Program-made: the position numbers and the translations under genes
In this document: piece after piece, positions 29,883 through 39,327 of the stretch
Layout of the letters: every line of letters begins with the position of its first letter
Position numbering within the stretch: position 1 is the first letter of the stretch
Notes under the pieces: generated by a model
Databases searched by the model: none
Seen by the model: only the letters and a program-made list of their open reading frames with translations
Told to the model about the DNA's origin: nothing
Origin: Priapulus caudatus
Lineage: Eukaryota > Priapulida > Priapulimorpha > Priapulimorphida > Priapulidae
Direction: 5' to 3'
NCBI RefSeq assembly: GCF_000485595.1
Contig: NW_014577107.1
Location: 6,915-46,241 of the forward strand
Length of the DNA stretch: 39,327 nucleotides

Positions 29883-30610
29883 TGCGTAGACATAAATCGA
29901 GACAAAATTTCAGCGGAGTAAAACTCCATCTGTTAGCTGACCGTCAGACAGTTTTACAAAACTACGGGCCACCACGTACCTGGCACTACCAGCTCGTTAC
30001 AAAGCAACAATTAAGTTCGAGCTTCGAACATCTCTCTCATCGTTCAACGTTCACTCGGTCTTATCACCCTAGGAGAATCTGCGGGATGCCCTCTGTTCAC
30101 TATTCTCTGTGTTATATACCTGCGTGTGTTATATTACCGTGCTGTGTTATTAGCGTGTGCGTGAAATTATTATTGTGCGTTATTAGCGTGTAATTATTAG
30201 CGTGTGTGCTGTGTTAGATTACCCTGTACAGACAAAGCGGCTCCCGGCTGTGCAAGTTTCCATTGTCTTGTCGATGAGAGATAAGCTACGACTATTTGCT
30301 ATATCACAGACCTCGCACAGCCTTTATCATAGACATTATGCAAATACATAGACACGCTTTCTGTCATGAAGGGTAGCTGGAGGAACCCCAAGTCGGTACA
30401 TTTCCAACTGCATACGCCTATATAAACATGTACGCGCGCGTGCGTGCGTATAAACGAGTCATTGATTGCATTATGTATGTATATATCATAGGAGATTGCA
30501 TGCACGCGCGGGCATTACGTATGCGTACATGCGTGCGTGCAATTGAGGGTAGAAAAGCACAGGATAGAGCAGCGAGCGAGGATAAAACGGGCAACGCGCT
30601 TGCAATAAGG
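29883..30610. other. Non-coding stretch
   Basis: No gene recognised. There are low-complexity patches of GTGTTATTAGCGTG (30115-30215) and GCGTGCGTGC. Confidence 0.5.
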
Positions 30611-30617
30611 TATATAT

Positions 30618-30990
30618 TATCAGGAGTAGATAATAGGGAATTACCATATTATCTATCTACTCCTGATATTATCAAGAGCGTATAAAGAAGGAGAGCGTAC
30701 AACGGTGAAATGCTGAAACCATATTGTAGTATTAGTCGAATTAATAAACTTTTCCCGTTTTATTTTGACGATTCTTTGCAGTATTATTGATCAGCTGCCC
30801 TACCTTGTTAATATAAAACAAACTGCATGTCCCTACGATGCCCCTACGCTGAGATAATGAGCGGTAAAAATCTGGTATTTTCGCCGAAAACCGACTCGAG
30901 ATCACTGTTTATTGCGACTGTCTCTCGCTTTGAGAAAACTTCGGGAAACCTCGCGTGTTTCCGTCAATGATTGACAAATGAAATGAATGA
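30618..30990 (+). repeat. Repeat A, partial copy 3, with hairpin end
   Basis: A hairpin of TATCAGGAGTAGATAATAGG (30618 on) and its inverse (30648-30668) runs straight into sequence matching 25219-25500. It then continues (30925-30990) as the inverse of 25680-25735. So copy 3 is a shortened foldback form of repeat A. Confidence 0.8.
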
Positions 30991-31506
30991 CGTCTGTTAT
31001 TGATTGCCATAGTGATGACCCCACCTGTGCCCACCTCACGCTGGACGTGATGCGGCCATGATGACGAGGCGTGCCGAGGATTGACACTTTGTGTCTTCCA
31101 ATCACAGCCTACGCCGCACAAGTCTTTTATATTTTTATAGGTTTACCCATTGGACCACCAAATCGCCGATCTCAGGAACTAGGGCATTCTGCTATGTTAG
31201 AACGGTTCCCTACGATAGAGTTTGCCACAAATACGAAAATAACACGCTGTTTAGCGCACTGCGCTACGTCCTATCGCATTTTCGCATCTCCGTAATCAGA
31301 ATAACCCCGCTTTCTTCGTTGATGAACATGAATGGGGCGTCACCGACGTGACCAGTTACAGTACCTATTGTCTTTCGCCAGCATGTTTACTTTTTGTAAA
31401 TAATGAAATGCCCGGCCGATGCATTTCGCAACACGCGTGTTTGTTTACATTACAGCTACGTCTACACGACGAACCTTAACTCGAGTTAAGCGTCTACACG
31501 GGGCAG
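30991..31506. other. Non-coding stretch
   Basis: No gene recognised. A palindrome TTAACTCGAGTTAA flanked by GTCTACACG on both sides lies at 31468-31500. Confidence 0.5.
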
Positions 31507-33216
31507 GAGTGCAGGAGGGTTACTGACTTCTATCAGAGATGGAACTGCATCCTTTCTTAGCCTCATAATTTTTTTGACTAGCCCTTGTGTTTTTAATAAA
31601 GGTGGAAGGGATCGGGTGAAGGAATTATGGAAAATAAGGTAAAATACAGTTTGAATTTTTTATTAGCAAATTTATTCAGCTTGTGTTGGTTTAGTTTTGA
31701 TATTGCCATAAGCAATAATGATATTACTTCAGTGTCCAGCGGTGAATATTTCTCAAACATATTTTTCTGTTTATGTATATTTCATGAAATCAAGCCTGGT
31801 ACATGTATAACGACCCATGAGTCACATGATGAGAAGCAGAGAAAGCAATGTTTTTTACTAATTTCCCATACTAATAATAGTTATATTTTTAAATAGGTAC
31901 AGCATATCATATTTCAAAGCAGCCAGTGATTTTTACTCTTGTCAGCTGGACACATAAATTGAGATGCCTCAAAATCATCCTCGCAAATTAGCAGATATTT
32001 GCATTGGCTGTCTTTTAACCCGTCAATGTCGGCTCTTCTTATATTGCAGATCCACTTCCGAAGTCTATGTACATGATCATCTACATGCATCATGTAATGA
32101 TGTGGTGTATTAATTACCGGTATTTACAAATTGAATATCGTTTTAACTGGTATTTTTCACAGAACAAAGGGCAGCAGAATTACACAGATCACCGAACCAA
32201 GTAGTGTTTTCCCTAACTTTAAACTGTTAGCTTCACAAGATTATATCTTGTATTAGTTTACATTGATATTATCAAGAGCGTATAAAGAAGGAGAGCGTAC
32301 AACAATAAAATGCTGAAACCATGTTGCAGTATTAGTCGAATTAATAAACTTTCCCCGTTTTATTTTGACGATTCTTTGTAGTATTATTGATCAGCTGCCC
32401 TACCTTGTTCATATAAAACAAACCGCATGTCCCTACGATGCCCATATACGCTGAGATAATGAGTGGTGAAAATCTGGTATTTTTGCCGAACACCGACTCC
32501 AGATCAGTGAGTACTGCGACTGCCTCTCGTTTTGTGGACTGTATGTTGCTTCCGGTCGCCGCTGTGTAGCGCTGACTCGATACGTTATTACTACAGCGTT
32601 ACTACATCCAGCATAAGGAGCGGGTCCTCACCATGGCGATAAATAACAGGACGTTTTTGTGGAGTAATGGCTGCGTCAATGACTGGAAATGCGAGAAAAG
32701 ATAGTAGAAGGAAAATAAATTTTATTGTCAATGAATGACGGAAACACGCGAGGTTTCCCGAAGCTATCGCCAGAACGCGAGTCGGTCGCAGTACTGACTA
32801 ATGTCTAGTCGGTGTTCGGCGAAAATACCAGATTTTCACCGCTCATTATCTCATCATCTCTATTATCTACTCCTGATAATATATATATAAAGTAGCCAGC
32901 CGGCGAAATTTTTTGTCCCAAACGGTAGGCCTATAGGTGTTGAACAACAGTAGAGGGCGTCAGACTCATACTAGGCGGACGGCCTGAATTAGCTCTAGTA
33001 CTATAGCCCGCGTACAGTTGCCGCTGGGCTATAGCATCAGCCATTACGAATGCTCCGGAGCAACTTACTCCAGCCAGTCAGCGGAAACTATGTATTTCCG
33101 CACGTGGAGGGGTGGGCGGGTTGTGTTGGTTGTGGAAAAAAACATTGTTGTTGTCAAGTAACAAATTAATAATAGTAATTTGTTCATCTTTCATGACAAA
33201 ACTAATATTACAAAAC
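31507..33216 (+). repeat. Repeat A, copy 2 (1.7 kb)
   Basis: The second near-full copy, same orientation as 24471-26172, with 7-kb spacing. It ends abruptly where repeat B begins at 33217, while copy 1 continues into its foldback arm. Confidence 0.9.
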
Positions 33217-33334
33217 TTGCGTGCATAATGCAAATTATTGCACTCTAGTGCTGAATTTCGGCGAAAAAAAATTCCAAAAAAGGCATTTTCTAGAGACGAA
33301 ATAGTGCAACGGTGAACAATTGCGGAGGCTTACT
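33217..33334 (+). repeat. Repeat B, copy 2
   Basis: It matches 28593-28709. It is followed by TGTTGTACGCCACCTATA, part of the 23-bp match inverted at 14939-14961. Confidence 0.88.
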
Positions 33335-33546
33335 GTTGTACGCCACCTATACTGCTGGATTTCCCCCGAGCTCCGTCCACTTTAAAAATAGTGCTAGCAT
33401 TGTGGCAGTGGTATCCTGAGTGAGCGAAGGGGCTTTGAGACTTTGGTCACTCCTGTAACGATTAATTCGGCCCATATTTTGCACTAAAAGCCTATATTTG
33501 CCTATTTTGCTAATTTTGCCTAAAAGCCATATTTTGCCTAATTATT
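33335..33546. other. Short non-coding stretch
   Basis: It contains small repeats of CATATTTTGCCTAA and related words (33472-33540). No gene. Confidence 0.5.
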
Positions 33547-33787
33547 AGGCGGGCTTATGTCGGGCTTGCGAGCCGACTCGACTGGAAGCAACGGGATTTC
33601 GAGCAACTGGAAGCGATCAGCAGCGACTAGTTGCGTCCAGCTGCCCACTGTTCTATCCCTAGCAACTAGTGGCGGCCAGTCGCAGGCAGTCGCGTCGCAG
33701 TCGACCGACCTAAGCACTGCAGTTGCAGTGAATTGCAGCCAGTTGCTTCCAGTCGAGTCGGCTTGCAAGCCCGACATAAGCCCGCCT
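33547..33787. mobile_element. MITE-like foldback, 46-bp near-perfect arms
   Basis: AGGCGGGCTTATGTCGGGCT through GACTGGAAGCAAC (33547-33592) pairs with 33742-33787 with one mismatch. The 241-bp element has no coding capacity; the open frames on both strands simply read across it. No target duplication was recognised. Confidence 0.9.
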
Positions 33788-33884
33788 GGGACCAGACTAC
33801 TTGTGGGTTGCTGAGTAACCGAGTTGACAATCAGCGCTGCTAGCGGCAGGTGCGCGCATAGCCGGTTTCTCAATAGCTAGCCGC

Positions 33885-34432
33885 CAGCATCCTTACGATT
33901 ATCTCGTAAGCATTCTCCTGATTAGCTAGTCCTCGTCATTAGCTAGTCTTCATGAATAGCTATTTTTCAAGATTAGCCAGTCCTCCTGATTAGCAGGTCT
34001 TCGTGATTAGCCATTCCTGGTGATTAGCTAGACCTCGTGATTAGCCAGTCCACGTGATTAGCTAGTCCTCGTGAGTAGCTAGTCTTCGTGAATAGCTAGT
34101 CGTCGTGAGTAGCTAGTCTTCGCGATTAGCTAAAGTCCGCTTGAATAGCTATGCCTCCCATTGACTAGCCAGTCCTGGTGATTAGCAAGTCCTCGTGAAT
34201 AGCTAATCCGTGTGAGTAGCTTGTCCTGGTGAGTAGTTAGTTCTCATGATTAGCTAATCCTCGTGAGTAGCTATTCCTCGTAACTAGCAAGTCTTCGTGA
34301 TTAGCTATGTCCTCGTGATTAACCATTCCTGTGATTAGCTAGACCTCGTGACTAGCCAGTCTTCGTGAGCAGCTAGTCCTCGTGATTACTTAGTCCTCGT
34401 GGTTAGCTAGTCCCCGTGATTAGCTAGTCGGC
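33885..34432 (+). repeat. 17-bp minisatellite (GTGATTAGCTAGTCCTC)
   Basis: About thirty degenerate tandem copies with variation in TAGC/TAGT words and one or two disrupted units. No spacers of unique sequence are present. Confidence 0.93.
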
Positions 34433-34921
34433 GGTGTCCTCATGACTTGCGCACCACCGTGCTCGTGCGCCAGCGCCACATCTTGGATACACGAACAGTT
34501 TTCATTTCGGATACCAAAACGAAATTAACATAAGAATAAAATCAAAACGTAACTGAAAAAACACAATACAGTCCAGTTAGTCGTGATTAAATTTCGAGCG
34601 ATTATAATTATGTCTATAGTATATATACTATCTAAATAAGTGTTGTTATGAACCATCACTGTCGGTCACACTCAGGCGTTTCTGAGGCGTTGTCACACGT
34701 AGGCGCTCAGCCCCCAAGTCGGAGCTTTCCGTGCAGCCAGTGAGCCAGTAGGTTGTGATCAACCCTTTACCCTGCATGATACGCAACATAAACGCTATCT
34801 GTTAGAACTTGTATATTATACCATATATTGCATATTATAACATTCGCACACGCACCACATGACCACATTACCATATAGCAATGAAATGCATGGTTTTGTG
34901 CATGTTTTATAATTACAACAG

Positions 34922-34986
<65 letters not shown>

Positions 34987-35789
34987 ATAATATTTATTAC
35001 ATTCATCATATTATTATTATACGTTCTTACTAGGTATTAACATAAACTGCTTACCCATCGCATGAGGTAGTAATTTATGGCTTTCATTTCCACAAAGTCC
35101 TACCCAAATTGAAGCATGCTATAGACAGTCTTGTGCGTTTCACATATACGGCTTGATCCACTGTGCTTCAGCGTTCGCTCTAGTGGTAAAAAACAGTAAT
35201 CCCGTACATGTCCAGCATGGCTTTAAACGCATCGGCTCACCGTGAATCTTTAGAGCTGTAGAGAAGAATAGAAACCTGTTAGGAAAGAGCCCCTAGTTTC
35301 AGTAAAAAATAAAATGCATAAACAGCGAGTCGCTTTCCATGCCGCAGTGCTGATATCGTGTGGCAAATGACACCGAAAAAAGAAAAAAGGAAAAGGGAAA
35401 GAGACGTCGTGAAAATGAAATGAATGACAAGTGCGAGCGTATTAGTTAACGTACGTAATCCGTTGACTCCATACGTGAAGCAGTGTTGACACGTCACCAA
35501 ACAGCGGCCAGTACCCTTGCATGATCGTTCAACGACTCCGGCTACGCATGTACCTCAGCCGCGAGTCCAGGTATTATATAGGGTCAGGAGTATATTTATT
35601 TATTTATTGTTGTTTATTTTTTGGGTTATTTATAATTAATTTTAAAATTTTTAAAAATTTTTTTTATTCAATCATTATTTGGGCATTTATTCTGTGTCCC
35701 CATATATATATAAGCCCTGTGTCTATAAGCTTCGCGTCGTGTCTTGTATTCACCTGCGCGTGAGCTCGGTGGTCGTGTTACGTACTTAC
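34433..35789. other. Non-coding, includes a TA microsatellite and putative intron
   Basis: No gene recognised. A (TA)n run lies at 34927-34981. The portion to the left of 35789 is inferred to be intron of the guanylate cyclase gene (donor GTAAGT at 35784-35789 on the - strand). I searched for the next cyclase exon and did not find it. Confidence 0.55.
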
Positions 35790-36030
35790 CCGTGTGCACG
35801 CCGATTCTTATTCTCAGCTTCGTATTCGGCTGGTGATGTATCTTGAACTTGGCCGTCGCGTTGAGCAGTGTTAGCGCCATCAGCGCTATCTCGGCTCCGT
35901 GCTTGTCGGTTCGTATAGGAAGACCCGAGACGACCATGTACGCGTCTCCGATCGTCTCCACCTTGTATACGTCAAAGTTGTTCAGTATGTCGTCGAAGTA
36001 CGTGTACAGCTCGTTGAGGAAGCAGATGAT
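35790..36030 (-). CDS. Receptor-type guanylate cyclase catalytic exon
   Basis: Guanylate cyclases make cGMP from GTP, in the receptor type through an intracellular C-terminal domain. This 241-nt exon starts after an AG acceptor at 36031-36032 and ends before a consensus donor GTAAGT, entering in phase 0 and leaving in phase 1. It encodes [20 protein letters not shown], then [16 protein letters not shown] and [10 protein letters not shown], hallmark class III cyclase motifs. The Asp of IGDAYM is a metal ligand, and the Glu of KVETIGD is the residue typical of GTP rather than ATP specificity. Neighbouring catalytic exons (metal-binding FSDIVGFT upstream, NTASRMES downstream) are not in the window. 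It is either part of a gene with long introns or an orphan exon. Soluble-cyclase subunits fit less well than membrane forms. Confidence 0.93.
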
Positions 36031-36493
36031 CTAGAATGTTCACGGCAACGCGCGCGCAGTAGATGTTAGAGGATATGAGTGAGGAGACGTGTGGAGATTC
36101 GTTGACATTCACCTGTGATAGTGGAGCGGAAGTGTTTTTAGGCATAATCGTTCAGTTGGTGATACAAGCATGAAAATTGTCATGAGCAGTATCTATGGGT
36201 CACTTAACCAGAAAACGGTCCTAGCCACTTGAAATTTTAAAATGGCGGCCATTTTCCAAGATGGCCGCCATCAGAATCTCCAAATTATACCTTTTCTAAT
36301 AGAAACTGATTTGGTTTTCCGATTAAGGAGGTTATGGCGTCGTTTCTTATGTTTTAGACCATGTTGAAGCCAATGGCGTAAAAATAATCCACCTAAAATT
36401 CCAACATAACGTCCATTTTCTAAGATCGCCGCCAACCATTCCGCCAATTGCCCAATGCGCCATGCCCAGCCATTGTGCCATTGCCCAACCGGG
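36031..36493. other. Non-coding stretch with a perfect hairpin
   Basis: No gene. ATGGCGGCCAT (36242-36252) and ATGGCCGCCAT (36261-36271) form a perfect 11-bp hairpin with an 8-base loop. Confidence 0.6.
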
Positions 36494-38832
36494 ATGGCGG
36501 TGTTTGCAAAGACACGAAAGCAACAACTCATTGACATACTTCATGAGAATGGCATTAGCATCTTCTACGACAGAGAGTTGAAAGTTTCTGCATTGATTGT
36601 GGAATCCGTGGTGAACCAGTATGTGGTAGATGGGGTTGTGTTGCCCACCCATTCTGCGAATGGGACTCTTTACCACCTCTGCAATAGATAGCATTGATCA
36701 TAATCCCACAGCAACAACGGCAAATACATCCTTTTATAGTACAAGTATTTCCATGTTCCAACATCGAAGCCCCGATAATAAAGGCGAAATAAGGCCATCA
36801 CTCCAACTTCCAAACAACAGAGGGAAGAAAGTTCCTGAGATTCCTGAATCCTTCTCCAACATCCGACCAGCTTTCTTCAATAAGGAAAACCTGGAGCCCC
36901 GTCCTGGAGGCCAACCTATCTTTGCCAAACCCCACCGTATTCAGCAGAAACCTCATACCAGAGTATGAGTGGTTGCAGAAGGTCAGCCTTACACAAGAAA
37001 GTCAGCCCACCATGCATCCCAAAGGAGGAGCCAAGGTTTTGACGTTAGCATTACATCACTGCTTCCCCTCCTCCCAGACCAGGCCCATTCGGTTGCAATA
37101 ATAAAGCATGTCATGGATAAAGTTAGGGATACAGTGGCATTCCTGGATCCAGGACAAACACCAGTAATATCTGCTGACCAGCCACTATATGCCCTTGCTA
37201 AGCAGATCCAATGGCACTGGCCGGAGCATTATGGAGAAGACAAGTTTGTGATCACAGTTGTTGGTCGTAAGTTTGGTCTACATGTTGAAAGGACAGGATT
37301 GAAATCTATTGGAACGCTACTCAGAGACAGCGGATGGACTAGTGCCCTTGTTGAGGCTGGTGTAGCCTCGCCTGGTACGGCAGATTCGTTTCTGTCATCA
37401 TCAAGTGTAACCAGAACACGCCGTTCACATCAGATTACAGCATGCAGTTTGTACGAGCTCATGAAGGATGCATACAATGCCTACAAGGAAGAGACACATG
37501 ACAACAACACTATAGTTTTGACAGCTGGTGCACGGAACAGAAGAGTCCACAATTCAAGTTTTGGTTTCTCATTTATAAAATGGAGCTAACCATTCTCATT
37601 TTGATCCGATCATTTCGAGAAGCTAACTTCAGACGGTACCGTGAATCACTGTATGAACGGGTACCATACTTATTTGCTTACAACAATGTTAACTATGTTC
37701 GATGGCTTCCAATCGACCTCCGAGACATGATGTGCATTGAGGAGCAACATCCAGAAGTGGCTAGAGAGTTTCACAAGGGGAACTTTGTAGTTGACAAGTC
37801 AGACAGAGATTTCTCTACAGTCACAATTGATCAAGCTCATGAACAAAACAATGCTGTCATCGAAGGTGATGGGGGAGCAGTCTGACTGATGGAGGACCCA
37901 TCAGCACTGAGAGGTGAGCCGTCTGGTTGCAAACTATAAAGCTGTGTCAGGAGCGAAAGATATGAAGAAAGGTAATCGTCACCACGAACAAACAGAGGCT
38001 GCTCAAAAAACATTTGTTGAGAATGTGAAACGACTCACATTGGTGATGCGGCAAATGGGCAACCCTTTCACGAAAGAATCAGACGATCTGCTTGTTTTGG
38101 ACGCGAAGGACATTGCTGACTTCAGTGCAGCTGAGCTGATAGCAGTACATCACCAACGAGGCAAAGAACATCTCAGGTCATTCATGACAGATCTACAGAA
38201 CAGCGACGGTCAGTGGTCTTTCTACAAGCATATCAAGAAGAATATGACAGGTTTCTTCAAGCACAAGCCAGCTGTCATTGGAACAAACTCTAAGATGAAG
38301 GAATTAAAGGATGACTACTGACTTTTCTCTCGACTATTCATCTCCTGCCAGAACAGGCAGTGTGACTTGCAAGAGTTCTTTATGCATGAGAACCAATTAG
38401 TTCCCGCCTCTGGAGAGATCTGCGGTGCTAATGTATGACAGGTCCAGCGATGTCACAACTGTAAACGAGACAAGGCTTAATCTATTTGACAGAAAGCAAA
38501 GACCATATGACTCGATACCACCAACTCAAGCAGCACTCAAAGAGCATGCCAACGTGCTTATTATGAGGCCGGACACGTGTGGGGACAGGCATTGAGGCGA
38601 CAGCCACAACTGCCTAGCCCATCCCACTGGGGATGGATCAAACAGGACGAGGAGTGGAAAATCTTCTGGACACCTCTTGCACCTATTGCGGAGAATTGTC
38701 GGGGGTTGACCAAATGTGGGTGCACCAAGGCATGTTCTAGAAAGTGCAAGTGCTACAGCTATGGGCTCAGTTGCATATGTCTATGTGTAACGGCCAAATC
38801 GCCCGGAGACTTTCGCGAGCTCGTTCAATAAA
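36494..38832 (+). pseudogene. Degenerate copy of a multi-copy Cys-rich protein gene
   Basis: It starts MAVFAKTRKQQLIDILHENG at 36494. Homology-like reading passes through several frames: about 36494-36640, then 36640-37515 with a stop at 36966-36968, then 37515-37885, then 37914 to about 38440 with a stop at 38319-38321, then the C-terminus. Landmarks are VPYLFAYNNVNYVRWLP (37654 on), IDQAHEQNNAVIEGDGGAV (37825 on) and a C-terminal Cys cluster CGCTKACSRKCKC (38717-38755) like CXC/tesmin-type metal-binding regions. AATAAA follows at 38827. I recognise the layout from large uncharacterised proteins that occur in many copies in marine invertebrates and fish (recalled, unchecked). Near 38425 the text jumps from the middle to near the C-terminus, implying a large internal deletion. 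No introns are evident, so it may be a retrocopy or mobile. Confidence 0.75.
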
Positions 38833-39327
38833 CGAAATAGACACAGGAATTACTGGATACAATCTCTTTATCGTGTATTTGCCATCAATACCCAATACAG
38901 CTCCAAATTCCAGTCAAACATCCATCAATTCCATCGAGTATCCGTAAATCTGCAAAGGTGTACAAAAATCGTAATAAACAAACTGACAAGTAATAGAAAA
39001 TAACCCTTTGACTTACTCCTTTAAATAGACCTCACTGAAAGTTCGCAAACTCAGCCAAACCACTAGCTTGATAGCAATATGGTGTTTTACAATTACGTGT
39101 ACAAACAGTGTACAAATGACAATAAACTACTATTTCATCCAGAAATATTACCCACAAACATAGGAATTGTGTAGAGGTATTGCTAGGCTAAGCAACAACA
39201 ACGTTGGTCGACGTTGACTGGCAATAGAATTTTCTTCGGCCGTTTTTATACGTTTCGACTGAAGCCGGGCAGGCTGACAGCACGTGTGCATGGTAAAATC
39301 TGATATAAAATATTCACTTCGCTCTCA
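38833..39327. other. Non-coding stretch to the window end
   Basis: AT-rich DNA with no gene recognised. Confidence 0.5.

Noticed and set aside
29798-30193. 131-residue open frame with a Val-Cys repeat
   Set aside because: It is a translation of a TG microsatellite with no protein-like sequence beyond it.
33538-33873. Open frames on both strands across 33.5-33.9 kb
   Set aside because: They read through the symmetrical MITE; similar peptide words on both strands come from the inverted arms.
33885-34432. CRISPR-like array
   Set aside because: The 17-bp units are contiguous with no unique spacers, in a eukaryotic context; it is a minisatellite.

Overview
The window looks like animal nuclear DNA, probably from an aquatic invertebrate. 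It has TTAGGG-type telomeric tracts, GT-AG splice sites, a receptor-type guanylate cyclase exon, Ty3/gypsy retrotransposons, a THAP/P-type transposon, a PIF/Harbinger relic and many foldback (inverted-repeat) elements. I cannot fix the phylum from sequence alone. Host coding content is very low: one confident host exon, and one degenerate multi-copy gene that may itself be mobile. Nearly everything else is nested mobile DNA.

Layout. 1-2840: non-coding DNA with a compound foldback holding an AT microsatellite and a telomeric tract (669-1154), then an 18-copy 41-bp tandem array (1506-2236). 2840-12278: a 5'-truncated Ty3/gypsy element on the + strand (gypsy A) with RT, RNase H, integrase, a small membrane-anchor ORF, a coiled-coil ORF and one probable 3' LTR (11524-12278). 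Its pol gene is split by a 3.4-kb P-superfamily transposon (4964-8406) flanked by an exact 8-bp target duplication; this transposon keeps a THAP first exon. 12279-16037: mostly non-coding, but three telomeric tracts lie here within about 2 kb, each between inverted repeats. 16038-24059: an almost complete Ty3/gypsy element on the - strand (gypsy B) with both LTRs, gag, protease, RT, RNase H, integrase and a proline-rich tail. It is disabled by gag frameshifts, a substitution in the protease active site and a foldback insertion in integrase. 24060-34440: nested repeats, with two near-full copies and one partial copy of a 1.7-kb unit, several foldbacks, a Harbinger relic, microsatellites and a 17-bp minisatellite. 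34440-39327: an AT microsatellite, the guanylate cyclase exon (35790-36030, - strand), and a broken copy of a Cys-rich multi-copy gene (36494-38832).

Relationships. The insertions can be ordered: gypsy A arrived before the P-type element, and gypsy B before the foldback in its integrase. Foldback architecture recurs throughout, and four of these foldbacks contain telomere-like DNA, which is the most unusual pattern here. Frameshifts are common, and the duplicated 1.7-kb units differ largely by single-base gains and losses, so part of the apparent decay could be sequencing error.
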